From NCBI GenBank assembly GCA_905221605.1, contig CAJNDS010002720.1:62001-126000 (forward strand): a stretch of DNA of 64,000 nt, written 5' to 3'. Made by a program: the position numbers and the translations under genes. The stretch is from Symbiodinium natans (lineage: Eukaryota; Sar; Dinophyceae; Suessiales; Symbiodiniaceae). Under the pieces are notes generated by a model. The model was given only the letters and a program-made list of their open reading frames with translations, did not search any database and had not been told where the DNA came from. Below, one piece after another: positions 1 through 12,395 of the stretch (the stretch's first letter is position 1; the number at the start of each line of letters is the position of its first letter).

Positions 1-539
1 ACCCTTCACCCGGAAATCCCTAAACCCCCAAAACCCCTGACCTATATTCGCGGCCCCCCCCATGCTTTCAATTTTCGGGATGATGGGGTTTCACTTTGGG
101 TTTTTCGGCTCTGCCTTAGCCCCAATCCCTAAACTCTAATGGGCTTTTAGGGTTTAGGGTTTAGGGTTTTTAGGGTTAGGGTTTAGGGTTCAAGGTTTAG
201 GGTTTAGGGTTCAGGGTTTAGAGTCCTAAAGCTCCCCCCGGATCCTCGAACCCCAAAGCCCTCAATCCTAAACCCAGAGCCCCGGGCACTAAACAAATCC
301 CGAGCCTCAAGAAGGGTGAAGGGGGCGTCGGGGTTTAGCGGGTTCGTGGTTTAAGGGTTTCAGGGTTTGAGGGTTTACGGGGTTGAGGGTAGAAGGGTTT
401 AACGCTTTAAGGCTTTAAGGGTTTGAGGGTTTAAGGGTCTAAGGGTTTAAGGTTTTAAGATTTGAGGGTTCAAGGGTTTCAGGGTTTATGGGGATGCGGT
501 GATTGATGGTCAAGGTAAGTACATTCTGAAGAGCTCCAG
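1..539. repeat. Telomere-like repeat intron or flank
   Basis: TTTAGGG-type repeats and degenerate variants, ending in an AG acceptor at 538-539 just before the first visible DHHC exon. I see no other exon in it. Confidence 0.6.
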
Positions 540-3500
540 GCAACTACCGGCTCTTCTACGGCTTTGTGTCCCTCACGGGGGCCCTGAACATCATGGTCCT
601 TGTGACCGCCGCCACCCAGCTTGGCGTGCGTGGCCTGGCAGAGTGAGAGTCCAAACACAACTTACCCCTCAGCAAAGAGGCCGAACAAAAACCCTCTCCC
701 CTCCCCATCCCCCCCCCCCCCCCACAGAAGAAGAATTAGGGTCTATAGGGTTGACGGCAGTCCAACCCTCAACGCCCTAAAAGGGCCCTAAAAGTGCCCC
801 AAAGCCGTAAAAGAGCCCTAAAAAGGGCCCCAAAATCCAAAAACCCTTAACTGGGCCCTAAAAGCGGCCCTTGCCAAGGGTCTAAAACCCCCCCCTCCCC
901 CCTCCCCCCCCCCATTATCCGAGGCGCCTCGCAGCTGGCTGAGGAGAGGGGTTGTTTAGGGGCTTAGGGGTCTAGGGGATTGGGGGTTTGGAAGCGCAAA
1001 GTCTTCCTGGGCGGTTTATGGGCTCGACCCGGGCGCCCAGTTGTTGAGCTACTCACGTTGTAGCTTTACCCTCTTGGAACCTGGCAGATTCCAGAAGCTT
1101 GCGCCCAAAGTGCGAAATCCGAATACTTGCAAAGCCATCCGAGTTCCGAGTAGATTGAAGCCCCCTACTAAGTGTCTTGAGGCAGCAACGCAGCCTTAAC
1201 CTTAACCCAAAACCCTAAACCCTAACACCCTAAACCCTACACTCTAAACCCTAAACCCTAAACCTCATTGGGGCTCTTTCAGTGATCGATTCAAAGAGCC
1301 GGCGCCAACAGCACAGGAGCGGCAAATAGGCGGCGGCGACGCTTTCGGCCAGGTGCGTCGCGGGCTGTTTTTACTGGTTCATCGTGATGAATGAATTAGA
1401 TACAAATATAATTTCTTAAAAGAGTACATATTACTGGGGGATAAGTACCTACTACGAAGCCAGGGTGTCCCCACAAGGCATGCGGCGTCGAGTGCAGGGC
1501 TTGCAGTCGCATTTTTTTGGGCCTGCTAGGCCCTAAACCCTAAACCCTAAACCCTAAACCCTAAACCCTAAACCCTAAACCCTAAACCCTAAACGCAGTT
1601 TGGCGAATCAGAAGATTGTCAAGGGCACAGAATGGGTGTTTCTCCTCCAAGAAGCCCTCCCGCCACCCCCCCCTTGCATAGACCACAAATACCCAAGTCC
1701 TAAACCCTAAGCCCGAAGCCCGAAAGCCTAAACCCCTGAACCCTAAGAATCACTAAGCCCAAGACAGCAACTCTGTCATTCTTTAGCCTTGACAGTAAAC
1801 CCCAAAAAGTCGGAAACCTGTTTTTAGGGTTTAGGGTTTAGGGAGGCTTCTGCACTCCCAAAGAGGCCATCTTGGATGTGCCCATGGCCGCGGTGCTGTC
1901 GATCTACGCCCTAGGCGGCCGCTTCTGGTTTCGGCTAAACTCCATAAGGAAACCCTGAACCCTGAACCCTAAGCCCTAAGCCCTAAACCCTAAACCCTAA
2001 ACCCTACACCCTGTTGAGCATGATTTAGTGGGCAAGTTCCGGGAACGAGGAAAAGGGTGAAGCAGTTTACTTGAAGGCTCAGGGCACTTCGTAAGTAGAC
2101 TACAAGTAGGCATGAAAGCGCCCTAAGTTGGGGCTGTGCGAACTGCTACGTGCTCTTTTACCCATAAGGGACGTTGTGTTTGAATGTAAGATGCAGGGCA
2201 CAGCCCTGGAACCCAGTGCTTTGCGTGGCAGGTGCTTCTTCAAACCTTAAGCCTTCAGCCCTAAATTGCAGCTCAGGGAACTTAGTATGCAGGTCATTGA
2301 AGTAGGTGAGTAGCAGGACGAGCCAACTCTGGCCTTCTAGACCCAACTCAGCACCTCCTGACTCCTCAACCCTAATCCCTCAGTTCTGTGAGCCTCTCAG
2401 CCTTCAACCCTAAACCCCTCAAGCAGGGAGGCTGCACATCTGCTGCGGTCCATGGAGCTGAAAACCGCCGAACCCTGTCACCTCATGTCTTGCCATGTTC
2501 CCGGTTGAGGGCCTCGGGTTTGTGGGTTTAGGGTTTAGGGTTTAGGGAGGGTTTGGGCTTTAGGGTTTAGGCGAAAAGACCCTCAACCTCCCCCAAAAAG
2601 CCCCAAACAGGACGAGCTCCCCGAAGGAAACTCAGGTGTGCCCCCCCCCCCCCCCCACGGGAAAAGAAGTCGCCTCCGCAGGCATCGTCTGGTTTACCTT
2701 CGGGCTCTGCGCGTACCACAACTACCTGGTCTGCCGGGCTCCCAGCGACCCCTGAGGCCCCTAAACCCGGGAAGGTTTATGGGTTTAGGGTTTAGGGTTT
2801 AGGGTTTAGGGTTTCGGGTTTAGGGTGGTTTATGGTTGAGGGTTCAGGGTTGAAGGGGTTTAGGATCCCGAGGCCCGGCTACCCTAGCCAAGCAACATAC
2901 TTTTTTTCTCACGCCACGAAGCAGCAAGACCCAGCAAGTACGCCTGAAACGTCAGCGCTGGGGAAAACTGAGCTGCGCTATGTCCTCCTACCTAACCTCC
3001 TCCCTACCCAACCAGAAGAAAGCCCCAACAAGGCTTTTGCCTGCATTTTGGGTTGGGGTATAGTTCGGTTTGGGAGGGTAGTCTTGGGTCCCGGAAAATC
3101 CGCTTTCCACTTCAAGCTCTAAACCCTCCAATCTGTTTCGCCGAGGCACCAACCAGACGACCTATGAGCAGATCAAGGGCGCCTTCACTGGCGTTGCCAA
3201 CCCGTTCCACCGAGGCATCCCTCTAAGGGGGTTTGGGCTTAGGGCTTAGGGCTTAGGGCTTAGGGTTTAGGTTAGGGTTTAGGGTTTAGGGTTTAGGGTT
3301 TAGGGTTTAGAGTTTAGGGTTTAGGGTTTTTAGGGTTTAGGGTGTCGGGTTTGGGGTTTAGGGTTTAGGGTTTAGGGTTGGAGTCGAGGCTTGCAGAGCT
3401 TCGAGAGGTTCTCGGCAGGGGGTTCTAGAATCGTAAAGCAAGGGTTCCTTTTCAAGGGCCTTTAACGGGGAACCTATTTCTCGAACCCCCAAAAACACCT

Positions 3501-5316
3501 TGAACCCTAAACCCTAAACCCTGAACCCTAAAGCGTTCACAGTTTTGTTCCTTTAAAGGGGCCTCCAACAGGGTATCTACTTTTCGAGCTCCCTGCGCAA
3601 GAGCCCGCAGGGTTCAGGGTTTAGGGTTTAGGGTTTTGGGTTCTTGTAATTGAACAAAGCCAGACGGGACTTTGTGGATGATTGAGGGCTTAGGGTTCCA
3701 GGGGGTTCCAGGGGTTTAGGCTTCAGGTTTCAGGGTTAACGGTGTAGTGTTTTTAGGACTTCGGGGTTCACGGTGTAGGGTTTAGGCTTTCGGGGTATCA
3801 AAATTATCAAACAACAATAAACAGTCATCATATAAAACATTTTCGAAAATTTATGGAAATGATGTCCAATCAATGAAACATTGTTTCCATTAATGCGATT
3901 ATCATTACCTCAATTGGATATTATTCGACAAAATTATGGTATTCAAATCAAAGCAATACAACAATTATATATGAAAATCATACCATTTCAGGGTGTAGGG
4001 CTTCAGGTTTCAGGGTTTCAGGTTTCCAGGGTTTCAGGGTTTCAGGATTTAGGTGAGTTCTGGGCCTGTTCTCCGGGGTTGGCGCACTCGGTTTCTCGGG
4101 CCAGGGGTTGCGAGGACTTCGGTACGTTGCGGGCGAGAACTCCAATATCCCTTACGTAGGGAACATTCCTGAAATTGTGACAGGGATCCGAATGCAGTTG
4201 GGAAGATCTCCCAGGTAAGGAATATGGGAGTCTCTGGGCAGTTGGGATAGCTTGTAAAATGTCACCTTGTTTCTTTCACAAGCCATTAGATCATTGTCCG
4301 GCGATTTTACACAAAACCCTGAACTCTGAACCCTAAACCCTAAACCCTAAGCCCTCAACCTAAGCCCTAAACCTAAACCCTAAACCCGAAGCCCTAACCC
4401 CAAACCCTAAACCCTGAACCCCAAACCCTGAACCCTAAACCCTAAACCCTAAACCCTAAACCCCAAACCCTAAACCCTAAACCCTAAACCCTAAACCCTA
4501 AACCCTAAACCCTAAACCCTAAACCCTAAACCCAAACTTAGGAGGGTTTTTCGCGGGCCCGGAAGAAGCCGCGAGCAAAAGCAGAGGCATCCTTGGGAAC
4601 TATTGGGCCGGCGGCCCAGAATTACACGGGTTTAGGGTTTAGGGTTTAGGGTTTAGGGTTTAGGGTCTAGGAGAATCTGACGTACACGGGTTCAGGGTTT
4701 CTGGGGGGTTGATAAGGTTTAGGATTTTTTCGGCATTTTTGGGTTTTGGGGTTTAACAGGTTTGTTTTTTGGTATTTTGTGGGGTTTTGGGGCTTGAGGG
4801 GTTTTGGATGTGTGGGGTTTTGAGGGTGTAGGGGTTTAGGGGTTTAGGGCCTTTTAGGGTTTAGGGTTTTCTAGGGCTTGTGAGGATTAGGTTTTTTTAG
4901 GGTTTTCGGTCACGGCTTTATGAGACTTATGGCTTATGGTTTACATAGGGGAAGTAGCGGAAGCAGGGACCATATATCCCCCTCCCATATGATTCTTGAA
5001 GGGATTGTATGTGTACTTAATTCCCTAGTTCCCTACTAAGGGTTTAGGCTTTAGGGGTTTAGTGGGCTTAGAGGAGGGGTCCCATGAGTGGCTTCTCAAT
5101 AAGCTGACAGCTGCACGGACCTTTAACCGCATTTCCGAAAGCCAGCGCCGTGCTGTTGCAAAGTCGACATCTTCCCGCGTTGTCGGGTGCTTTGCCCGCT
5201 TTGCTGGTGAAGACCAGCGGCGCAGGACGCAAAAGCTGGCCGAGGCAGGCCTCAAGGGCCTGGGGGCCCCAAAAGAGGCCAAGCTGGAGATGCTGAGGCG
5301 AAATCGTTTGGCCTGA
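540..5316 (+). CDS. DHHC-type protein S-acyltransferase, 3' part, seven exons
   Basis: Exons 540-642, 1283-1352, 1866-1917, 2682-2732, 3146-3214, 4587-4618 and 5074-5316 (TGA stop) join with matching phase at every junction. The product begins with NYRLFYGF, which matches the NYRxFY segment after the DHHC cysteine-rich domain. Two hydrophobic stretches follow (FVSLTGALNIMVLVTAA and PMAAVLSIYALG/GIVWFTFGLC), then HNYLVCTNQTTYEQIKG, the conserved TTxE motif, and NPFHRGILGNYW, the NPxxxG motif. A basic tail of about 80 residues closes the protein. The family transfers palmitate to cysteines of membrane proteins at Golgi or plasma membrane. Donors are GT (2), GC (3) and GA (1). The catalytic DHHC exon would lie left of the window. 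The family call rests on recognised motifs; the splice sites are inferred from reading frame. Confidence 0.82.
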
Positions 5317-6168
5317 GGCCCCTTGGCATCGAGTCGACATCGGAAGCTCTCCCCAGGTTGCGATGGGGGAAAGGACGCTTACACGCCCATTCCCCCCTCT
5401 GCCCACCTCCCACAACCCCAAGGTTTGAGCCCTTGGCTCTGAGCCATAGATCCTGTACTCTACTTGGCCAGTTATCTACATCATGGTCAGGGTAGAATTT
5501 TGCGCTTTCGGGTTTCCAGTCCTACGCTTGAAGCTGCTCCAAGCAGCCTGACAACCTGAACCTGTGAGATACTTCTGGGACATGAACGACTACCGAAGTA
5601 AGTAAGAAGCCAAACAGTACATAAGTACATACATAGACATAGTTTAATGAATTAAGTATATATATATGTATATATATGTATGTATATATATATATATATA
5701 CATATGTGTGTGTATATTTATAGGGAAGCCTCAAACCGAAGCACCGTCGACTCCAAGACCTTCAGTACAACATCCGCAATCCCAAAACCTGACCCCTATG
5801 CAAACCCTCCGCCCTAGACCGTAAGCCCTAAGCCGTGGGATGTTCCCCTCATGCTAACAGTCCTTGATTGATGGGGTTGAGGGTTTAGGGTTTAGGGTGT
5901 AGGGTTGAGGGTTTAGGGTTACCCTTCTACCAGCAGTCCTTAATAGAGATTATTGTATGTAACCCCCTACTATAATTCCGATGAAGGACTGTGTGTATAA
6001 TGGTGAACATCCAACCTACACCCGAAACCCTCAACCCTACACCCTCAACGAAGCTCGGCATCCCAAACCCTAAACTCTAAACCCTAAACCCTAAACCCTA
6101 AACCCTACTTCCTAAACCCTAAACCCTAAACCCTAAGTAAACCCTAAACCGTGAACTCAACGGCTCAG
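5317..6168. other. Spacer after the DHHC gene
   Basis: This is probably 3' UTR and intergenic sequence. It holds a TA/TG-rich tract at 5656-5720, an inverted-repeat element at 5837-6012 and heptamer repeats. I see no gene. Confidence 0.5.
5837..6012. mobile_element. MITE-like family A, copy 1, with internal heptamer array
   Basis: The left end GGGATGTTCCCCTCATGCTA and the right end GTGTGTATAATGGTGAACAT are inverted copies. Inside are the family core (CAGTCCTTAATAGAGATTA) and a TTTAGGG array at about 5880-5930, which suggests the array arose within or invaded the element. Confidence 0.6.
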
Positions 6169-6224
6169 GACATCCTCGTCAGCCCCGTGAGACCTCGGTT
6201 CTTCAACGTGCCTCGCTCCGTTCA
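6169..6224 (+). CDS. Candidate exon, unknown protein
   Basis: An island after a CTCAG acceptor reads DILVSPVRPRFFNVPRSVQ without a stop and is closed in by heptamer arrays. Family not recognised. Confidence 0.4.
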
Positions 6225-6595
6225 GGGGTTGAGGGTTTAGGGTTTAGGGTTTAGGGTTGGGGGTCTTCGGGGTTTCGGGGTTTAGAATTTTCGGGGTTTA
6301 GGGTTTAGAGTATCGGGGCTTAGGGTTTAGGGTTTTGGGGGGTTTAGAATTTTCGGGTGCAGCGGTTTAGGGTTTCCGGGTTTAGGGTTCAGGGTTTAGG
6401 GGTTTGCAGAGGCTTATGGTTGAGTTTCGCTTTCTGGATTTCTTGCTGGGCAGAAGGATAGCTGGGCTGTGAAGCCCCGTTTTTTGAGAGGGGAAATGTG
6501 AGGGGTGGGTGGTTAGGGTTTAGGGTTTAGGGTGTAGGGACTCTAACCCGAAGTGGGGCTTCCGGGCAAGATCAAAAACGGCCACCACCCGGCAG

Positions 6596-6654
6596 GGGCG
6601 CAATCCTCGAAACCTTTGGCGCCCACCGCATGCCATTTGTCTCCCACTCGACAG
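6596..6654 (+). CDS. Candidate exon, unknown protein
   Basis: After a GGCAG acceptor the island reads GAILETFGAHRMPFVSHSTG. A GC donor (ACAG|GCGG) is followed directly by TTTAGGG repeats. Confidence 0.45.
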
Positions 6655-6721
6655 GCGGTTTAGGGTTTAGGGTTTAGGGCTCTCCCCCCCCTTAACAAAG
6701 GCGACTCTCCTCCGGGCACAG

Positions 6722-6773
6722 GGCCCAACTTGAGCCGGACGCCATAGTTTGGGGTTTCTTTGGTCGGGCTCAG
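6722..6773 (+). CDS. Candidate exon, unknown protein
   Basis: The acceptor GGCACAG is followed by AQLEPDAIVWGFFGRAQ, which looks protein-like. It may belong with the 6596 exon, although the phase of that join is not resolved. Confidence 0.4.
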
Positions 6774-6971
6774 GGTATAAACCCGAAACCCTAAGCCCTA
6801 AGCCCTAGACCCCCTAGACCCCAAGTGGGCTCCCAGGGCTTTTATTTTTGGTTGGGGGCTTAGGGTGCCCTAAACCCTAAACCCTAAACCCTAAACCCCA
6901 AACCCTAAACCCTAAACCCTAAACCCCAAACCCTAAACCCAAAACCCAAAACCCTGGTTGTCGTAGCCTAG

Positions 6972-7034
6972 GCCTACACGAATCGCCTTCTGTGGCCGCC
7001 GCGTGGGATGGTCCCGCTAGAGAGGCGTGGGCGC
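6972..7034 (+). CDS. Candidate exon, unknown protein
   Basis: An island between arrays reads AYTNRLLWPPRGMVPLERRG after a CCTAG acceptor. It is short, and coding character is judged by eye only. Confidence 0.3.
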
Positions 7035-7136
7035 TTAGGGTTTATAGGGTTTAGGGTTTAGGGTTTAGGGTTCCGAATTGTAGGAGCATCTTTTTGGGGT
7101 GTCTAGGGGCCCTTAGCCCTTCGAATTCTACAGCTG

Positions 7137-7248
7137 AAACCCTAAACCCTAAACCCTAAACCCTAAACCCTAAACCCTAAACCCTAAACCCTAAACCCTA
7201 AACCCTAAACCCTAAACCCTAAACCCTAAACCCTAAACCCTAAACCCT
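7137..7248 (+). repeat. CCCTAAA array
   Basis: Sixteen near-perfect CCCTAAA units in a row. Confidence 0.95.
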
Positions 7249-8912
7249 GCATCGAGAGCTCGGGGTTGTGGAAGTCTGTGGATTCTGTTTGTTGAGGTCT
7301 TGATCCCCAAAAGTTGCGCCAAAGGCTTCTTGGCTTCGGGCGATAGAAGTTATCGACAAACAGGGGTTTCGGGTTCAGGGTTTCGGGTCTAGGGTCAGGC
7401 TTCAGGGTTCAGGGTTTCGGGTTTAGGGTTCGTGTTTCGGGTTTTGGGTTGAGGGGTTTAGGTATTATATAGGAAGCCAGGGCCCCCCCATAATGTGAGA
7501 AAAGACCCACGCTTCTGTGGCCAGGCGGGTTTTGTGCCCTGACTTCGGGGTCTCTACCCGAAACCCGAAACCCTAAACCCTAATCACCAAAAGCGCCCTA
7601 AGCCCGAAAGCCTAAGCCCTAAAATTTTAAAACCCTAATAAACCCTAAACACCAAAACCCGAGAACCCTAAAACCCTCAAACCCTAAACCGCCGAAACCC
7701 CTTAACCCTCAACCCGAAACCCTAGACCCCAAGCCCTGCACCAAAAACCCTAAACCCTAAACCCTAGACCCCAAATCGGAGAGCCTCAATGAAGCTTTCA
7801 TTGCAAGGCAGCAGCCTGCTATCCCAAAATTGTCCCGCGGCCGGCATCGAAAAGGGCTTGTTTGGGGTTCAGGGTTTAGGGTTCCGGGTTTAGGGTTTGT
7901 TTAGGGTTCAGGGTCTGTTTCGCGGGCTTAGGTTGTAGGGCCTTAGGGCGCTTAAGGCTGAGAGTCAAGGCCTGAATCCTCAACCCCCGAAGCCCCCTAA
8001 ACCCCCCAAATGCCTTAAGCCAAACCCTAAACTATCTGGGTTTAGGGATTCAGCGGCACCCAGCCCGGGCTTAGGGTCTTTTAGGCTTCAAGGTTCAGGC
8101 TTCAGGGATTTTAGGTTTAGGGTTTAGGGCTTTAGGGTTTAGGGTCCAGGGGTTAAGGGACAGGGGGGCGGCTTTGGGCTCTGCTCGCTTCGAACTCATT
8201 TGTCCAAGCTGACAGGTCCGATTCTCGCCCTAAACCCTAGAACCCCTAAAACCTTCAACAACCCTAAGCCCTAACCCCTAAATCTCAAACCCTGAACTCG
8301 AAACCCTGAACCCTAAACCCTAAGATGCCCTAAACCCAAAGCCCTCTTACGACTCACGCAATACCCCCGAAAACCTTAGACAACCCTTAAAAACCCTAAG
8401 CCCTAAGCCCTAAGCCCTAAACCCTAAACCCTAAACCCTAAACCCTAAACCCTAAGCCCTAAGCCCTAAGCCCTAAGGCCTTAAGCCCTAAGCCCAAAGC
8501 CCTCTTTACGACTCAAGCAATAGACCTTATGACTCCTCGAGCCCTATAAAGCCCAAGCACTCGAACCCTAGGAGCTCTTAACCCTGAGCGCCAAGTTTCA
8601 AACCTTTAGGGTTTAGGGTTTAGGCTTTAGGGTTTAGGGTTTAGGGTTTAGGGTTTAGGACTTAGGACTTAGGGTTTAGGTCTTCAGCCTGTGGACCCAA
8701 ACCCCAAACTCTAAATGGTGACAATCAGGGCAGCCTTTGTTCGTGTAGGACTCTGGCCGATACAAAAAGGAGAGACTAAAGCTGAGGGAGCCCTTTAAAC
8801 CCTAAACCCCAAACCCTAAACCCTAAACCCTACACCCTAAACCCTAAACCCTAAACCCTAAACCCCAAACCCCAAACCCTAAACCCTAAACCCTAAACCC
8901 TCGCTCTCTGAG

Positions 8913-8984
8913 GCCTGTGGAGGTGAAGGATCCCAGGGAGCCCAAGGGCCCTTCTCCCCCTGCCTTGGGCGACAGCGTGGCCAG
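8913..8984 (+). CDS. Candidate exon, Pro-rich
   Basis: Reads PVEVKDPREPKGPSPPALGD between a CTGAG acceptor and a GCCAG|GCCTAG junction. Family not recognised. Confidence 0.4.
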
Positions 8985-9173
8985 GCCTAGCATTTATAGT
9001 TAAGGGTTTAGGGTTTAGGGTTTAGGGGTTAGGGGTTTAGGGTTTAGGGCTTAGGGTTTAGGGTTTAGGGTTTAGGGGTTTAGGGGTTTAGGGTTAGGTG
9101 TAGGGTTCAGGGTTTATGGTTTAGGGTGTAGGGTTTAGGGTTTAGGGTTTAGGGTTGCCCTACAAGCTAGCAG

Positions 9174-9230
9174 TTTCGCGCTCCTTGACTTATCGTGCAT
9201 AGCTGCGACCTTCCAGAGAATATGTTGGGT
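9174..9230 (+). CDS. Candidate exon, unknown protein
   Basis: After the acceptor GCTAGCAG the island reads FALLDLSCIAATFQRICW before the next array. Confidence 0.35.
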
Positions 9231-9536
9231 TTAGGGTCTGGGGACCCTAAACCCTAGACACTGAACCTCAAGCCAGGAGCTGTGAGGACTTGACCCGACG
9301 CCCTACACTAAAGCAACTTGACCTTGGCGTACAACACGATGGAGTTGGTGGCGGGAGGATGACGCCCCCTGAGCCTCAAGCCCTCAGGCTTTCAACTCCT
9401 CAAGCGTTGCAATCCCCAACCCTCAACTTGAAGCATCCTGAAACCCTGACACCCAAAAATTTATGTATACCCTAAAACCCTATACCGTAAACCCTAAACA
9501 CTAAAATCCCTCGGCCCGAAAGCCTAAGCCCCACAG

Positions 9537-9625
9537 CTTTGTGCCTCTCGGTAGGCCGACCACGGAGAAGGGCCCGTGCCCACACCCAGCGGCCTCCGAT
9601 GAAATCGACCCGACTGAGTCGCGCG
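9537..9625 (+). CDS. Candidate exon, unknown protein
   Basis: After CCACAG one frame is open for about 30 codons (includes PTTEKGPCPHPAASDEID) and ends at a GC donor before the TTTAGGG array. Confidence 0.45.
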
Positions 9626-9634
9626 GCCTAGGGT

Positions 9635-9787
9635 TTTGTGTTTAGGGTTTAGGGTTAGGGTTAGGGTTTAGGGTTTAGGGTTTAGGGTTTAGGGTTTAGG
9701 GTTTAGGGTTTAGGGTTTAGGGTTTAGGGTTTAGGGTTTAGGGTTTAGGGTTTAGGGTTTAGGGTTTAGGGTTTAGGGTTTAGGGTT
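9635..9787 (+). repeat. TTTAGGG array
   Basis: About 20 TTTAGGG units, mostly perfect, starting directly after the 9537-9625 island. Confidence 0.95.
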
Positions 9788-9908
9788 CACTGTTGTTGAC
9801 GGGGTCCAGGGTTAGCAGGGTTATATAAGCTGGGGCACCCAATTCTGAGAGATCCTCTAGTGAGGATTCAGGGATTCTGGTAGCAGGGTACTGAGGGTGG
9901 GTTTACTT

Positions 9909-10003
9909 CTTGGTTCTATAAGGTCCCTCATAAAAAAGTATAATAAAAATGAAAATATAAATATATATATAATTATAAATATACATAAATCAAAAAACAC
10001 ATA

Positions 10004-10043
<40 letters not shown>

Positions 10044-10128
10044 GTACATACATATATACAGAACGTGATATTATCTTTTAAAGGGTTCTATAGAGTACCT
10101 AATTCCCTCCATCCCTACTAAGAGCCAG
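9909..10128. mobile_element. MITE-like family B relative, AT-rich
   Basis: The left end TTGGTTCTATAAGG and the right end CCCTACTAAGAGCCAG resemble the family B termini. The interior is A/T-rich with a (TA)n run at 10005-10040. Confidence 0.4.
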
Positions 10129-10399
10129 TAAGGTTCGCAGAGGCTCCCCTAATTTGAATCAAGCCTCGGGAATCAGAGTCCTGGTTGTTGGTGAAATTTG
10201 TGCTTCCGGTTTATGGAGTTTGTGTTTTTTTGGTTTGGGTTTTTCGCACCAACAATGTAACAAACCCTGAAGCCCTAAACGGCTGGGGGTCTCACTCACG
10301 GTCAAGCCGAAGACTTCGCGCTTTTGAGAACTTGGGGTCTCTTTGGATGGGAGAAGTCAGTGCACAAGAAATCAAGGGTTAGGCCGAAACCCCCTAAAC

Positions 10400-11040
10400 C
10401 CCCTGAACCCCAAACCCGCAACCCAAAACCCAAAACCCTGAACCCCAGACCCTAGACCCAAGACCCTACTGTAGACCCAAGGTCCGGACGTTCTCTAAAT
10501 TAGGGTTCCATTTTTGGGTCCCCTATATAGTCTGGCACCCTAAAAAAAGGAATCCCCAGAAGGGACCCTACCCTAAATATGAGGGGCCGCCTTATACTCA
10601 GGACACCAAAAGGGAACATGTGTTAGAGAACTCCCCATGTGCTGCAAAATGTAGGCCACCCCAAGTACCAGCTCTAATGGTATAGAAGTTCCAGCTCACA
10701 TCCCTTTCTGAATGGTCCAGAAAAAATTCCACAGGCAAACGGAAAATATGAGCTGAATTATTGGTGAAGCGAATGTCTCCAACAACTCAGTACCCGTGTT
10801 TGATTTAGCGTCTGTGTTGCAACATTTTGTGCGACTATTGCGTCGTGGAGATAGACATGGACAGGAGGTAGAAGCAGCAATCGTTAGCGATTGTAAACGA
10901 AGCGTGCGCCATCCTACGAATGCTTTTCCCAGTTCGTTCGGGGGTTTACGAAAATAAGGGACCCCTAATATAGGCCCCCCAAATAGTAAGATTCCCCTAT
11001 GCTAAGGACCCCAATAAGGTACCCCGTGTTTTCGGAAACA
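10400..11040. other. Unique, mostly non-coding stretch
   Basis: Few heptamers. It contains a family I copy at 10947-11030. The rest has short open frames but nothing I can support as a gene. Confidence 0.4.
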
Positions 11041-11044
11041 ATCA

Positions 11045-11105
11045 TGTGCGTACCACTTTGATTAACCGTCACGTGTGCATCCTCGAGACCTTCAGACTGA
11101 TGTCT
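11045..11105 (+). CDS. Candidate exon, unknown protein
   Basis: Reads VRTTLINRHVCILETFR immediately upstream of a TTTAGGG array. No clear acceptor was found, so the left border is uncertain. Confidence 0.3.
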
Positions 11106-11401
11106 CTAGGGTTTAGGGTTTAGGGTTTAGGGTTTAGGGTTTAGGGTTTAGGGTTTAGGGTTTAGGAGCACTCTTAGGCATGGAGGCGGGAGACAGAAGA
11201 AGGAGTTGAAAGACCCCTGCGTGATGCCCTAAATCGTGAACCCGAAGCCCTAAACTGATCCTCAGAATGAGAATCACAATGACAATAAGCCCTATAACCC
11301 CTAAACCCTAAACCCTAACCCTAAACCCTAAACCCTAAACCCTAAACCCTTAACCCTTAACCCTTAACCCTAGACCCTAACCCTAAACCCTAAACCCTCA
11401 G

Positions 11402-11483
11402 CCTGAGCTGTGCAACGAATGTTGGAGTCTCAGGCCACACTATGACGTGCTGCGGCCTCCGCCGCCCATAGAGGCCAGAGATC
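11402..11483 (+). CDS. Candidate exon with CxxC
   Basis: A CTCAG acceptor is followed by about 27 open codons including PELCNECWSLRPHYDVLRP. The LCNEC pair could be half of a zinc site. Family not recognised. Confidence 0.5.
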
Positions 11484-12074
11484 ATCTGCCGGTTTTTTGT
11501 TTAGGGTTCAGGGTTTAGGGTTTGGGGTTTGGGGTTTGGGTTTAGGGTTTAGGGTTTAGGGTTGGGGGCTTAGGGTTTAGGGTTTGGGGTTTAGGGTTTA
11601 GGGTTTGCGGTGCAGGGTTTAGGGTTCGGGTTTGGGGTTTGGGGTTTAGGGTTTAGGGCTTGTGGTCATTGTGATTCTTATTGTGATGGTTGCTACGGTT
11701 CGTCTTCTTGTTATGTTTCTTTTAGTCACTATGGTTCGGTTTCTTACAGCATCATGATTCGGTTTCTTACAGTATCATGGTCCGTATTCTGACAATAATC
11801 TTTGTTATGGTTCATATTCTCAGTATGGTTCTCATTCTAATGGTTCGTGCTTTTTTCTTTTCTTATGCTGACTATGATTCTTTATTGTTCTGGTAGTATA
11901 CAACAGTTGTGGTGAATTATAGTATGTTCTAGTATTCCAATGGATAGTAGATTAGAGTATGCTGACAACATATAACAGTGTGTTATAGCGATATATATAT
12001 ATATATATCTTCTAGTGTATTCTAGACCTGGTACATGATCGTGTACTACAGTATGTAAGCCTTAGGGTCTCAGA

Positions 12075-12150
12075 AGTAAAGCCCCAAGCCCTAAGCCCTA
12101 AGCCCTAAGCCCTAAGCCCTAAGCCCTAAGCCCTAAGCCCTAAGCCCTAA
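12075..12150 (+). repeat. CCCTAAG variant block
   Basis: About ten consecutive CCCTAAG units, a single-base variant of the CCCTAAA heptamer. Confidence 0.9.
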
Positions 12151-12322
12151 GCCCTAAACCCCAAACCCTAAACCCTGAACCCTAAACCCTAAAACCTAAA
12201 CCCCAAACCCCAAACCCCAAACCCTAAACCCTAAACCCTAAACCCCAAACCCTAAACCCTAAACCCTGAACCCCAAACCCTAAACCCCAAACCCTAAACC
12301 CTCAGCCCTCCCTCCCCACCAG

Positions 12323-12395
12323 GCAGCCGCATCACCGCCAACATCACCCGTCCCGCCGCTGCCCAGACAGAGAGGGGCCGAGCCCCTCTGGCAAA
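12323..12395 (+). CDS. Candidate exon, unknown protein
   Basis: The acceptor CACCAG is followed by SRITANITRPAAAQTERGRA. Possible donors are GC after GGCCGA or GA after GGCAAA. It may be a 5' exon of the 12836-14953 gene. Confidence 0.45.

Noticed and set aside
5522-5734. Tyr/Ile-rich minus ORF
   Set aside because: It is translated from a (TA)n/(TG)n tract.
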